Positions 1 to 7,453 of a DNA stretch of 46,672 nucleotides are shown piece by piece. The DNA is from Phycisphaerae bacterium. Its GTDB lineage: Bacteria > Planctomycetota > Phycisphaerae > Sedimentisphaerales > Anaerobacaceae. The position numbers and the translations under genes are program-made. Each line of letters starts with the position of its first letter. Positions within the stretch are counted from its first letter, which is position 1. The notes under the pieces were generated by a model. The model made no database searches, was not told where the DNA came from, and saw only the letters and a program-made list of their open reading frames with translations. The stretch covers positions 1 to 46,672 of the forward strand of contig JAQTMR010000015.1 of NCBI GenBank assembly GCA_028714255.1. Direction: 5' to 3'.

Positions 1-2
1 AG

Positions 3-917
3 GCCGAGCAGCATTTTACCAAACCGCCCGCCCGATACACCGAAGCGTCACTGGTAAAAGCCCTCGAAAAGGAAGGCATCGGCAGGCCGAGCACATATGC
101 CTCAATCATAAGCACCATCCAGGACAGGGGCTACGTCGAGCAGACGGAGAAAAAATTCTTCGCCACAGAACTCGGCGAGGTGGTCACCGATAAGCTCAAC
201 GAATATTTCCCGAAGATAATGGACATCACCTTTACGCGTTATATGGAAGAACAACTGGATAAAATCGAGGAACAGCATCTCGACTGGCTCGGCGTTCTTA
301 AAGAATTCTATGGCCCGTTCAAACAAAAACTCGATACCGCAACAACAGAAATGAAGCACGCCAAGGCCGAGACCCAGCCGAGCGAATATAAATGTCCCGA
401 CTGCGGCAAGGAAATGGTTTACAGGTTCGGCAAAAACGGCAGGTTCCTTAGCTGCTCAGCCTACCCGGAATGTAAATTCGCGTGTCCCTGCGACAGAGAA
501 GGCAAAATAGTCGAGCAAAAAGTAAGCGAGCATAAATGCCCAGTCTGCGGCAAGGAAATGATTGAAAGACGAGGCCGATTCGGGCCGTTCCTGGGCTGCA
601 GCGACTATCCGAATTGCAAAACAATTCTTGGCCTCGATAAAGAAGGTAACGTCCTTCCGCCCAAAAAACCGCCGGAACCGACAGGAGTAAAATGCTACAA
701 GTGCAAAGAAGGCGAACTGGTAATCCGCAAGAGCAAAAAAGGCCCCTTCATGGGCTGTAACAGGTTTCCGAAGTGCAGGACCATCGTCAGCATTAAGCAG
801 TTAGAGAACCTGAAAAAAATGCAGGCAGAGGGAATCTGGCCGCCGAAGACGTACGAAGAAGCTGACAAGCTGCTCGGGAGGAAAAAATCAAAAGTTAAGA
901 CATCGAGCAGCCGTTAA
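3..917 (+). CDS. topA: DNA topoisomerase I, C-terminal part (5' end outside window)
   Basis: This is the C-terminal portion of a type IA topoisomerase, which relaxes negatively supercoiled DNA. The reading frame is open from the first bases of the window, so the gene starts upstream. The early segment HFTKPPARYTEASLVKALE, followed by GIGRPSTYASI, is the highly conserved end of the catalytic core. Three C-terminal Cys4 zinc ribbons follow: CPDCGKEM...CSAYPEC, CPVCGKEM...CSDYPNC and CYKCKEGE...CNRFPKC. This is the usual TopA tail that binds single-stranded DNA. It ends in a Lys/Ser-rich tail. The next gene, GroES-like, starts about 115 bases downstream and has its own apparent ribosome site. 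Identification is secure; only the N-terminal catalytic part, including the active-site Tyr, cannot be seen. Confidence 0.96.
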   Translation, partial: AEQHFTKPPARYTEASLVKALEKEGIGRPSTYASIISTIQDRGYVEQTEKKFFATELGEVVTDKLNEYFPKIMDITFTRYMEEQLDKIEEQHLDWLGVLKEFYGPFKQKLDTATTEMKHAKAETQPSEYKCPDCGKEMVYRFGKNGRFLSCSAYPECKFACPCDREGKIVEQKVSEHKCPVCGKEMIERRGRFGPFLGCSDYPNCKTILGLDKEGNVLPPKKPPEPTGVKCYKCKEGELVIRKSKKGPFMGCNRFPKCRTIVSIKQLENLKKMQAEGIWPPKTYEEADKLLGRKKSKVKTSSSR

Positions 918-1033
918 GAATAAAAAAACAGTTTTTCGCACATCCCCGCAAATCATAAAATCAAAAATTTGCAAAATTGGTTTTCAGTTAGTACAATAAT
1001 CGCAAAGTGTATCTTGTAGTAGAGGCGAAAATT

Positions 1034-1360
1034 GTGGCAATGGCTAAAAAAGAGCAAACCAAAACAGAGAATTTTGAAACGGTCGAGCCGATAGGCAAAC
1101 GCGTGCTGATTCGCAAGGACCAGGACAAGAAAGAAACCAAAGGCGGAATCAGGCTCCCGGACAACATAGAAATCCCGACGATAACCGGCCGAATCGTATC
1201 AATCTCCGCAGAGGTCGAAAATTCGCAGGACATACCGCTGCGCCAATATGACAAGGTGCTCTTTAATCCTAAAGGCGCCATACCCGTTGATTTCGAAGGC
1301 GATAATCGCCTGTTCGTGGTCGAAGTCGAAAACGTCGTCGCGGTGTTCAGAAAATCATAA
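1034..1360 (+). CDS. GroES-like co-chaperonin (Cpn10 family)
   Basis: A small Cpn10-fold protein of about 107 residues. The pattern EPIGKRVLIRKD...TKGGIRLPDN...GRIVSIS...YDKVLFNP...VVEVENVVAVF follows GroES: an N-terminal beta strand, a mobile loop (here TKGGIRLPDN), a roof region and a C-terminal strand. It would cap a GroEL ring, but no groEL lies next to it, so it may be a second, stand-alone copy. AGAGG at 1021-1025 is 8 nt from GTG 1034 and 14 nt from ATG 1040, so GTG 1034 is the better spaced start; an upstream GTG at 1007 is also in frame. The roof loop looks shortened and diverged from standard GroES. A strong terminator follows at 1381-1412. Confidence 0.82.
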   Translation: MAMAKKEQTKTENFETVEPIGKRVLIRKDQDKKETKGGIRLPDNIEIPTITGRIVSISAEVENSQDIPLRQYDKVLFNPKGAIPVDFEGDNRLFVVEVENVVAVFRKS

Positions 1361-1380
1361 ATACAAAACAGTAAATATAA

Positions 1381-1415
1381 AAAGCCGGAAGGGAATCAGC
1401 CTTCCGGCTTTTATT
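1381..1415 (+). terminator. Intrinsic terminator after the GroES-like gene
   Basis: There is a perfect 12-bp stem, AAAGCCGGAAGG (1381-1392) with CCTTCCGGCTTT (1400-1411), a 7-nt loop and a T-rich run. It lies 20 bases after the stop codon. The A-run on the other side could also let it end transcription from the minus strand, for which no gene ends here. Confidence 0.93.
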
Positions 1416-1492
1416 TCCTTTAGGGGTCGTTGTGTCAACCGCTAAGGAAATTACGGGGGGATAAATAAAGACTATTTATCTACATAAGTTCG

Positions 1493-3370
1493 TTAGTTTA
1501 AAAGCCAGTTATCCGTAAGGATAACCAAATCATTCAAGGTTACACTGCAATCGCCATCGAGGTCGGCATCCGGACATAAATTAAACATATACGCTGAGCC
1601 GGATTCGTCATCATTACCGCGTGCTCCGACAACGGCCCGTCGGCCCACGCCGATAGCCACGGAGAAACCAAAGTAGTCCCCGGCTGCGGCATCAGAGGCG
1701 GTCAGCTTGGCCTGCTGGTCCCAGTTGTTGGGGTCGATTTCGTTAGGAGCAAATATATATGCAGAACCTGAGCTGCTGTCATTACCATAAGCGCCAACGA
1801 GAGCGTGACCTGCACCGATAGCAACTGAACAACCAAAGAAGTCATTCGCCGCGGCATCAGAGGCGGTCAGCTTGGCCTGCTGGTCCCAGTTGTTGGGGTC
1901 AATTTCGTTAGGAGCAAATATATATGCGGCGCCGGCGTCTTCTTCGTCATCCTCATCATTCAAACGAGCCCCTACAATCGCATAGTACCCATCGATAGAA
2001 ACAGAAGTACCAAACTTATCTGATGTGGCGCTGTCACTGGCGGTCAGCTTGGCCTGTTGCGCCCAGGCAGAACCATTATACCTGAATATATAAGCTGAGC
2101 CGCTGTAGCTATTACATCCAACAGCTCCTGCGATGGCATACTCCCCATTTATAGAAACAGAGTATCCAAACCTGTCCTGTGCTGCGGCATCGGCGACGGG
2201 CAGCCTTGCCTGCTGGCCCCAATTGTTTGTGCTTCCCTCGTTGCGATAGAATATATAAGCCGAGCCGGTGTTGTTCTTTCCCGGCATATCACTGAGATAT
2301 GCCCCGACAATGGCACAATCGCCGCTGATATAAACAGACTGGCCGAACGAGTCCCCGCTATCACAATCGGATGCGGTACGCTTGGCCTGCTGAGTCCAGA
2401 TACCATCATTACATTCGAAAATATATGCAGCGCCGGTGTAGTCATTACAACCAATAGCGCCGACAATTGCGTGATTGGCGCTGATAGAAACAGAGGCGCC
2501 GAAGTAATCACCGGCATGACCACTGCTGGCGGTCAGCCTGGACTGCTCAGTCCAGATACCATCATTACATTCGAAAATATATGCAGCACCGGTGTAGCTA
2601 TTATCCCCGGGCGCACCGACTATGGCAAAGTCACCATCAACAGCAACGGAAAAACCGAACCAGTCGCCTGCCTCACCACCGGAGGCGTTAACGTCGAACA
2701 GATTTGAGTTGCCGCTATCCAGCCACTGGCTTGCAAAGACGCTGTAATCTTTGAGGTCCACATAAGAATCCTCATAAAGGTCGCCGAAGATGCTGGCTTT
2801 GTATATAATAACCGGCCCAGGCGGACGAGGAACATTCTTAAAGCTTCCGCTAACATACTCGGTGGGCAAATGAGCAATCCTGTCCACGACATCCATACCG
2901 CTTATGACTTGTCCAAAAACGCAGTATCCAACATCATTTACATCAGTTGGGTCTATCCTATCTTCCGGGGCTTTCCAGTCCAGGCTATTGTTGTCCACAA
3001 GATTTATGTAGAACTGAGAATCAGCGGAGTTCGCCGCTGAACCTCTTGCCATTGCGATTGTGCCGCGAAGGTTACTAAGTCCATTATCGCTTTCATTGAT
3101 TATCGGGGCGCACGGGTCCGACATAATCAGGTTCGTATCATAGCCGCCGCCCTGTATCACGAAGCCGTCCATTACACGGTGGAAAATCAAACCCTCATAG
3201 AAGCCCGATTTTACGTACATCAGGAAGTTCGCCACTGTTACCGGTGCGTTGGCGTCGTCAAGCTCGATTACAATATCTCCGAAGTTGGTTTGTATTTCAA
3301 CTGTGGGAGCCTCGCCATAGGCAGACACGACCAAAAATAACAATATGAAGATTGAAATCCACTTTTTCAT
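1493..3370 (-). CDS. Secreted cyclophilin-type peptidyl-prolyl isomerase fused to seven FG-GAP-like repeats and a dockerin-like tail
   Basis: A 625-residue exported protein. Residues 1-20 form a signal peptide. Residues 22-192 are a cyclophilin domain with the FHRVMDGFVIQGG catalytic block (Arg65, Gln73), SQFYINL (Gln119, Phe120) and YCVFGQVISGMDVVDRI. A dockerin-like EF-hand repeat (about 196-217, DLKDYSVFASQWL) follows. About seven 50-60-residue repeats then run from about 229 to 600. Each has the pattern ASD..AGD.FG.SV.I....AIVGA......G.AYIF, the FG-GAP/beta-propeller type, so they probably form one seven-bladed propeller. A second EF-hand repeat ends the protein (about 606-625, DADLDGDCSVTLNDLVILTDNWL). 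Cyclophilins isomerise X-Pro bonds; the propeller probably binds protein or polysaccharide outside the cell. The domain combination is unusual. Repeats 5-7 are nearly identical in nucleotide sequence, suggesting recent internal duplication. Confidence 0.9.
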   Translation of the reverse strand: MKKWISIFILLFLVVSAYGEAPTVEIQTNFGDIVIELDDANAPVTVANFLMYVKSGFYEGLIFHRVMDGFVIQGGGYDTNLIMSDPCAPIINESDNGLSNLRGTIAMARGSAANSADSQFYINLVDNNSLDWKAPEDRIDPTDVNDVGYCVFGQVISGMDVVDRIAHLPTEYVSGSFKNVPRPPGPVIIYKASIFGDLYEDSYVDLKDYSVFASQWLDSGNSNLFDVNASGGEAGDWFGFSVAVDGDFAIVGAPGDNSYTGAAYIFECNDGIWTEQSRLTASSGHAGDYFGASVSISANHAIVGAIGCNDYTGAAYIFECNDGIWTQQAKRTASDCDSGDSFGQSVYISGDCAIVGAYLSDMPGKNNTGSAYIFYRNEGSTNNWGQQARLPVADAAAQDRFGYSVSINGEYAIAGAVGCNSYSGSAYIFRYNGSAWAQQAKLTASDSATSDKFGTSVSIDGYYAIVGARLNDEDDEEDAGAAYIFAPNEIDPNNWDQQAKLTASDAAANDFFGCSVAIGAGHALVGAYGNDSSSGSAYIFAPNEIDPNNWDQQAKLTASDAAAGDYFGFSVAIGVGRRAVVGARGNDDESGSAYMFNLCPDADLDGDCSVTLNDLVILTDNWLLN

Positions 3371-3419
3371 TTTTAATCCCGTTTCATTCTATTTTCATTT
3401 ATCTGGTTACGCTGTTATT

Positions 3420-4085
3420 TTACGAAACCTGCTTTGTTTGCCGCTTTGTCCTGGACCTGAGGAGCAAACCGCCCAACCCTAACAATAACACCGTTGTCGG
3501 CTCCGGCACAGGCTCCGGAACTGGGAAATCATCCGGCGGCGGTGGCGGTGGCGGCGGCGGTGGCGGTGGCGGTGGCGGCGGTGGTGGCGGTGGCGGTGGT
3601 GGTATTTTAGACCCGCCTCCAGTATACCCTTGTCGGCTATAATCAGCGGCACTTGGGTATATCCTGCCCCCGCCGCCAAGAGTAATCTGCCCTTCCTTAA
3701 TCAAAAACTCGTATTTAGACCGTTCAAATACGGCTATAATAATTTTCGGTGTATCAAGATATACTACGGTGCGGTTTGCCGTCGGGTCACTAACATCGCC
3801 TATCCAGTAAACAAAATAATAGCCCGGTTTCGGAGTGGCGGTCAAAGTAACATCTGTATTCAACCCGAAGCGATGAACCCCTACATCAGGAGTTACTGTG
3901 CCGCCCTCAACACTTGACTGTTGAACCAAAAGAACTGTGCCGTCTGCAAGCGACTGCTGACCTGTTGCAAAAAATTCAGAAGCACTGTCAATGCCATATG
4001 CCGGCTCAAGCAAACCGTAGGACAAACACGCAAAAACTAATATTGCTGCCTGCCATCTTATCAATCTTAAACGATTCTTTTTCAT
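3420..4085 (-). CDS. PEP-CTERM protein with an InlB-B-repeat-like domain and a 23-proline tract
   Basis: A secreted protein of about 221 residues. The ATG at 4085 is preferred because AAGGGGG lies just upstream and the signal peptide (MKKNRLRL...LVFACLSYGLLEPAYG) begins there; the frame is open back to 4130. The middle segment, GGTVTPDVGVHRFGLNTDV then LTATPKPGYYFVYWIGD and IIIAVFE, resembles the divergent InlB B-repeat (Listeria-Bacteroides repeat) found in many surface proteins. A run of 23 prolines follows, then VPEPVPEPTTVLLLGLGGLLL and RSRTKR. That tail is a PEP-CTERM sorting signal: PEP motif, transmembrane helix, Arg-rich end, processed by exosortase. The proline tract may act as a stiff spacer between the domain and the membrane. 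It lies upstream of the cyclophilin gene on the same strand and downstream of two more PEP-CTERM genes. Confidence 0.85.
   Translation of the reverse strand: MKKNRLRLIRWQAAILVFACLSYGLLEPAYGIDSASEFFATGQQSLADGTVLLVQQSSVEGGTVTPDVGVHRFGLNTDVTLTATPKPGYYFVYWIGDVSDPTANRTVVYLDTPKIIIAVFERSKYEFLIKEGQITLGGGGRIYPSAADYSRQGYTGGGSKIPPPPPPPPPPPPPPPPPPPPPPPDDFPVPEPVPEPTTVLLLGLGGLLLRSRTKRQTKQVS
3534..3602 (-). repeat. 69-bp CCA/CCG trinucleotide tract coding for 23 prolines
   Basis: On the minus strand this is an unbroken string of 23 Pro codons using only CCG and CCA, irregularly interspersed. The plus strand reads as GGT/GGC units. The mixed codons point to a repeat that expands and contracts by slippage but is kept in frame. 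Long Pro runs normally stall ribosomes unless elongation factor P is present. Confidence 0.95.
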
Positions 4086-4123
4086 CATCCCCCTTAGGTA
4101 TATATTTAATTGCGAGAACGAAC

Positions 4124-4771
4124 TTAACATGACTTGACAGAGTTCCTTCGTTTTCTAAAAACCATTGCCCCGCCAAGACCAAGTAATGCTAATGTGCAAG
4201 GTTCAGGGTTGGGAATAGGGATTATATTGTTGACAGGTTCCATCGCATAGGCACCTGAAGTCCGTTTGCCGGAGCTGCGGAATATCAAAAACCACGAATC
4301 CTTACCCGCAACTAAAGTGCCGCCATTAAATTCCCACCATATTTGCTCGCCGCTGCCATTATCGCCCCACGCATTTGATTCTACACACAGGGGTATGAAC
4401 GGATTGTCGAGGTCACGAGGGTCCTGATTACCCATATTATTGACATTAAGCACATGGCCGTCATCGGCCCACATGGTAAAACGCTCGATTGCCGTGCTGC
4501 CGGTATCGTTGAAAATCTGATAGGCGTAAATGTAGCGGTCATTCCCACCGGGCACATCAAAGCCGGTAGCGTTTGCCCACTCATTTCCGTACGCTCCACC
4601 CGTATCATAAACGGCAAATTCTACACGTCCTTTTACGCCGGTGTCGGAGTCGTCGAAATACGACCTGCCCTGATAGTATGAACTATACGGCAGGTACGTC
4701 AACGCTGCATCTGCGTTCTGCAGCAACAATGCCGCAACAAGTAACAAGCTTAATAATCTGATTTTTCTCAT
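4124..4771 (-). CDS. PEP-CTERM sorting domain protein, function unknown
   Basis: A 215-residue exported protein. It has a signal peptide (MRKIRLLSLLLVAALLLQNADA), then a beta-rich region with aromatic and acidic residues (YLPYSSYYQGRSYFDDSDTG; YIYAYQIFNDTGSTAIERFT; WWEFNGGTLVAGKDSWFLIF). The last pattern is common in PEP-CTERM structural proteins of about 200 residues. It ends NPEPCTLALLGLGGAMVF followed by RKRR. The sorting motif is therefore NPEP rather than VPEP, still within the accepted range. A GGGG-type ribosome site lies about 8 bases before ATG 4771. Its 3' end overlaps the open frame, but not the likely start, of the next gene. No enzymatic motif is seen; a role in the extracellular matrix is only inferred from the sorting signal. 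Confidence 0.82.
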   Translation of the reverse strand: MRKIRLLSLLLVAALLLQNADAALTYLPYSSYYQGRSYFDDSDTGVKGRVEFAVYDTGGAYGNEWANATGFDVPGGNDRYIYAYQIFNDTGSTAIERFTMWADDGHVLNVNNMGNQDPRDLDNPFIPLCVESNAWGDNGSGEQIWWEFNGGTLVAGKDSWFLIFRSSGKRTSGAYAMEPVNNIIPIPNPEPCTLALLGLGGAMVFRKRRNSVKSC

Positions 4772-4899
4772 TTTATATCCCCTGATTTAGTTTGATTTTT
4801 GGGCTTTGCTTGAATTATCTATTCCCCCGAATTTACCCATTTTAACATATGGACAACGCAAATTCAAGTAAAAAATGCCCATTTCAAGTAAAAAACCTG

Positions 4900-5565
4900 T
4901 TATTTTCTCCTATGACTTCCTAAAAACTGTTGTTTTTTTCGGACAAAAACCCAGATGCTCGCCGTGCCAAGTAACATAATAGTTGCCGGCTCAGGAACAA
5001 CGGATGCGGACGAAGTAAATGATGCCGTCGCTGTGCAACCCTTGTTCCAATCGCCACTCAATGGCACATGGTTGGCAAAGCCGAATATAAAAGATTCGTC
5101 CGTCAAGGAGCCGATAATCTCCGAACCGGTGATGGTTACCACGTCAATAAAGAAAAATGGAGCCGTTGTCCCAAAGCCGAATGGTGTCAGGTATGCCTTT
5201 TCAAAATCAATTTGAATCAGAGCGGCACTGCTGGTGTCCTGGCCATCCGCAAAAAACTTGATTGTTCCGCCTTCTGTTTCACCGCCCATGATATCACCAT
5301 AGTAGTTAACGTCAGTCATCGTGAAGAAAGCATTGGTGTAAGTATTCCCGGAATAGGGAATCGTCAACGACAGTCCCGTTTTAGTGTCAGCCCAGCCGCC
5401 GGTAATAAGGTCATTTACCAAATCGATAGTGAACAGCGGCATGCTCTCGTTCACTGCAGGGTCGGCAAAAGTGGCAATCGTTACAGTGGTCGCTTGCGAT
5501 GAACCGCACAACAGCATGACAAGAATTACAACCAGAAAATTAGAAATAAGAATTTTTTTCAGCAC
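4900..5565 (-). CDS. PEP-CTERM sorting domain protein, function unknown
   Basis: A secreted protein of about 221 residues. The open frame extends to 5661, but the first 32 residues look unlike a leader. GTG at 5565, preceded four bases upstream by GGGGGG, starts a proper signal peptide (VLKKILISNFLVVILVMLLC then GSSQA); ATG 5577 is the alternative. The mature part is Thr- and Phe-rich beta sequence with no recognised enzyme motif. The tail VVPEPATIMLLGTASIWVFV then RKK is a textbook PEP-CTERM signal. The upstream intergenic region (5566-6099) carries two possible structured-RNA relatives on the opposite strand. It is probably an exosortase-processed surface or matrix component. Confidence 0.84.
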   Translation of the reverse strand: MLKKILISNFLVVILVMLLCGSSQATTVTIATFADPAVNESMPLFTIDLVNDLITGGWADTKTGLSLTIPYSGNTYTNAFFTMTDVNYYGDIMGGETEGGTIKFFADGQDTSSAALIQIDFEKAYLTPFGFGTTAPFFFIDVVTITGSEIIGSLTDESFIFGFANHVPLSGDWNKGCTATASFTSSASVVPEPATIMLLGTASIWVFVRKKQQFLGSHRRK

Positions 5566-5708
5566 GTGTCCCCCCATTGTTTTTCTTTTATTAACCTCTG
5601 CTCGATTCTTAGCAGAGCTATGATTAAACAACTCAAATATAGCACGCGGATTTCTCATCATTTCAGCCTTTTCACTAAAAAGACAGTTACGTTCCGGATT
5701 TCCCGACC

Positions 5709-5830
5709 GATGAGTTTTCTTCCGCCCCCTGCTGATACGTTAGCTTGCTGCTGCATAGAGCGCAGCCAAACCACCTGCACATAAAACGTATATCTTTATC
5801 TCTCTCGACCCCCATTTAGAGGTGTGTGTT
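5709..5830 (+). ncRNA. Possible diverged copy of the 19-20 kb leader RNA core (copy 3)
   Basis: On the plus strand GATGAGTTTTCT (5709-5720) is followed by CCGCCCCCTGCTG. This resembles the core GAGGAGTTTTCTCCCCCC..GCTG of the 19-20 kb elements. As there, a long-range stem comes next: ATACGTT (5735-5741) with AACGTAT (5785-5791), different in sequence but at the matching position. A pyrimidine tract (TCTCTCTCG) and a TGTGTG/CACACA hairpin follow. Unlike the 19-20 kb copies it faces away from the neighbouring PEP-CTERM gene, so it would be a free RNA or chance similarity. Confidence 0.35.
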
Positions 5831-5890
5831 TCCACACAAGCCCTAACTGCATAAAACCAAAGTCTGTACAAAATCCGTGTTGCTTTTACT

Positions 5891-5965
5891 GATGAGTTTT
5901 CTCACGCCCCCAAACTGACGATATTATTTAATCATATTCACTGACAAAAGTCAAGGAGTTTTTTG
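5891..5965 (+). ncRNA. Possible fourth, shortest relative of the leader RNA core (copy 4)
   Basis: GATGAGTTTTCTCACGCCCCC (5891-5911) is followed by AAACTGAC and then a short TGAC/GTCA hairpin near 5941-5952. The GAGTTTTCTC hairpin, the C-run and the CTG match the 19-20 kb elements. No convincing three-way-junction part is seen upstream. The rest of the 5566-6099 gap shows no gene. Confidence 0.28.
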
Positions 5966-6099
5966 GAATTTTCGGCAATGGCTGAAATGAACTGGCACTA
6001 ACCAGCTTGAAATCCCTTCAGAAATGGTCTAAAAGGCCGAATCTCAAAGTAAAAGGCGGACAAAAAATTTTGTTTACGCCTCACATCCGTTTATTACTT

Positions 6100-7320
6100 T
6101 TAGCTTTTCTTGTTTGTTTTTCTTACCGGTTTTTCTCGGACGAATCGGCTGATATTGCGAACCGCCTGACGGAGACGCTGCTCGTTTTCAACAAGAGCTA
6201 TGCGCATATAGTTTTCACCGTTCTCTCCGAAGGCCCGGCCCGGCGCAATCGCGACCTCGGCGTACTCCATAAGGTCCATCGCATAATCGATACTGCCTTT
6301 GCCTCTCGAATGTTCCTGCGGCACTTTCGCCCATACGAACATCGAAGCCCTCGGCTTCTCGACTTCCCAGCCTATCCTGTTTAGTCCGTCACATACAACG
6401 TCACGCCGGGACTGATACTTTTGGTTTTGAGCGATAACATCGTTGCTGCACTCCCGCAGGGCAATGATACCGGCAATCTGAATGGCCTGGAATATGCCGT
6501 AGTCATAGTAGCCCTTTATCGTTGCCAGATAATCTATCATACTTTTATTGCCGGCAACAAAACCAACTCTAAAGCCGGCCATATTATAGGGCTTGCTTAG
6601 AGTAATAAACTCAACGCCGACGTCCTTCGCGCCCTTGACAGAGAGAAAACTCGGCGCCTTATAGCCGTCGAAACAGGTCTCGCCATAGGCAAAATCATGA
6701 ATGACAGCTATACCGAACCGCTTCGCCAAATCCACGATAGGCTCGAAAAAGCCTTCGTCAACGGTCATCGCCGTAGGATTATGAGGGTAATTGAGAATAA
6801 GCAGCTTCGGCCTCGGATATAGGTGCTCAACCACATCTACGATATTCTTGATAAACTTTTCGTCATTGCCCAGAGGAACGGATATCACGTTTGCCCCTGC
6901 CAGAGCAACAGCGTAATTGTGTATCGGAAAAGCCGGGTCAGGAACAACCGCGGTATCGCCGGGACCTAACATCGCAAGGCACAAATGGCTAAAGCCTTCC
7001 TTCGAGCCAATACAGGCCAGTACTTCCGTTTCCGGGTCTAACTGAACATTCCAGAGCCGAGCGTATTTCTTGGCAACCTCGCCCCGCAAATTCTTAATCC
7101 CTTTTGAAGCGCTGTATCGGTGGTTTCGCGGGTCGCGGGCCGCTTCGCACAATTTATCAATGATGATTTTCGGCGCAGGGTCGGTTGGATTACCCATCCC
7201 AAGGTCTATAATATCGGCGCCCTGCTGGCGCTTGGCTAATTTCAATGCGTTCAATCGCCCAAACAAATAGGGTGGTAAACGTGTAATTCTCTGTGCAGGC
7301 TCAATCTTAAATTCAGGCAT
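6100..7320 (-). CDS. alaC: PLP-dependent aminotransferase, AlaC type (class I/II)
   Basis: A 406-residue fold-type I aminotransferase that would make alanine from pyruvate and glutamate. The whole length aligns by eye with E. coli AlaC: RITRLPPYLFGRLNALKLA, DIIDLGMGNPTDPAP, the HRYSASKGIKNLR block, IGSKEGFSHL, YPHNPTA (Asn181), HDFAYG (Asp209, Tyr212) and LSKPYNMAGFRVGF with the PLP-binding Lys243. LL-diaminopimelate aminotransferases are close relatives and a dual role cannot be excluded. AGGAA precedes the ATG. The C-terminus ends in a basic stretch. It is a lone gene on the minus strand with divergent, gene-free DNA downstream. Confidence 0.88.
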   Translation of the reverse strand: MPEFKIEPAQRITRLPPYLFGRLNALKLAKRQQGADIIDLGMGNPTDPAPKIIIDKLCEAARDPRNHRYSASKGIKNLRGEVAKKYARLWNVQLDPETEVLACIGSKEGFSHLCLAMLGPGDTAVVPDPAFPIHNYAVALAGANVISVPLGNDEKFIKNIVDVVEHLYPRPKLLILNYPHNPTAMTVDEGFFEPIVDLAKRFGIAVIHDFAYGETCFDGYKAPSFLSVKGAKDVGVEFITLSKPYNMAGFRVGFVAGNKSMIDYLATIKGYYDYGIFQAIQIAGIIALRECSNDVIAQNQKYQSRRDVVCDGLNRIGWEVEKPRASMFVWAKVPQEHSRGKGSIDYAMDLMEYAEVAIAPGRAFGENGENYMRIALVENEQRLRQAVRNISRFVREKPVRKTNKKS

Positions 7321-7453
7321 AATTTTTCCTATAAATCAAAAATAATGTTCTTAGTATAATCGGATAGTTTACACTTACAGAATGAATATTTAAATCATAA
7401 TTTGTATCGCATAGGTCTGGCTGTTTCAAAACGGGAACAAGGCTGGATTTGTG

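Noticed and set aside
3352-3642. Plus-strand glycine-rich ORF
   Set aside because: The glycines are the shadow of the proline tract on the minus strand.
5068-5502. Plus-strand ORF of 144 codons
   Set aside because: It is antisense to the PEP-CTERM gene 4900-5565, which has a signal peptide and sorting tail; the plus-strand translation has no recognisable features.
5968-6010. Sigma-54 promoter at TGGCACTAACCAGCTTG
   Set aside because: GG to GC spacing is 9, not the required 10.
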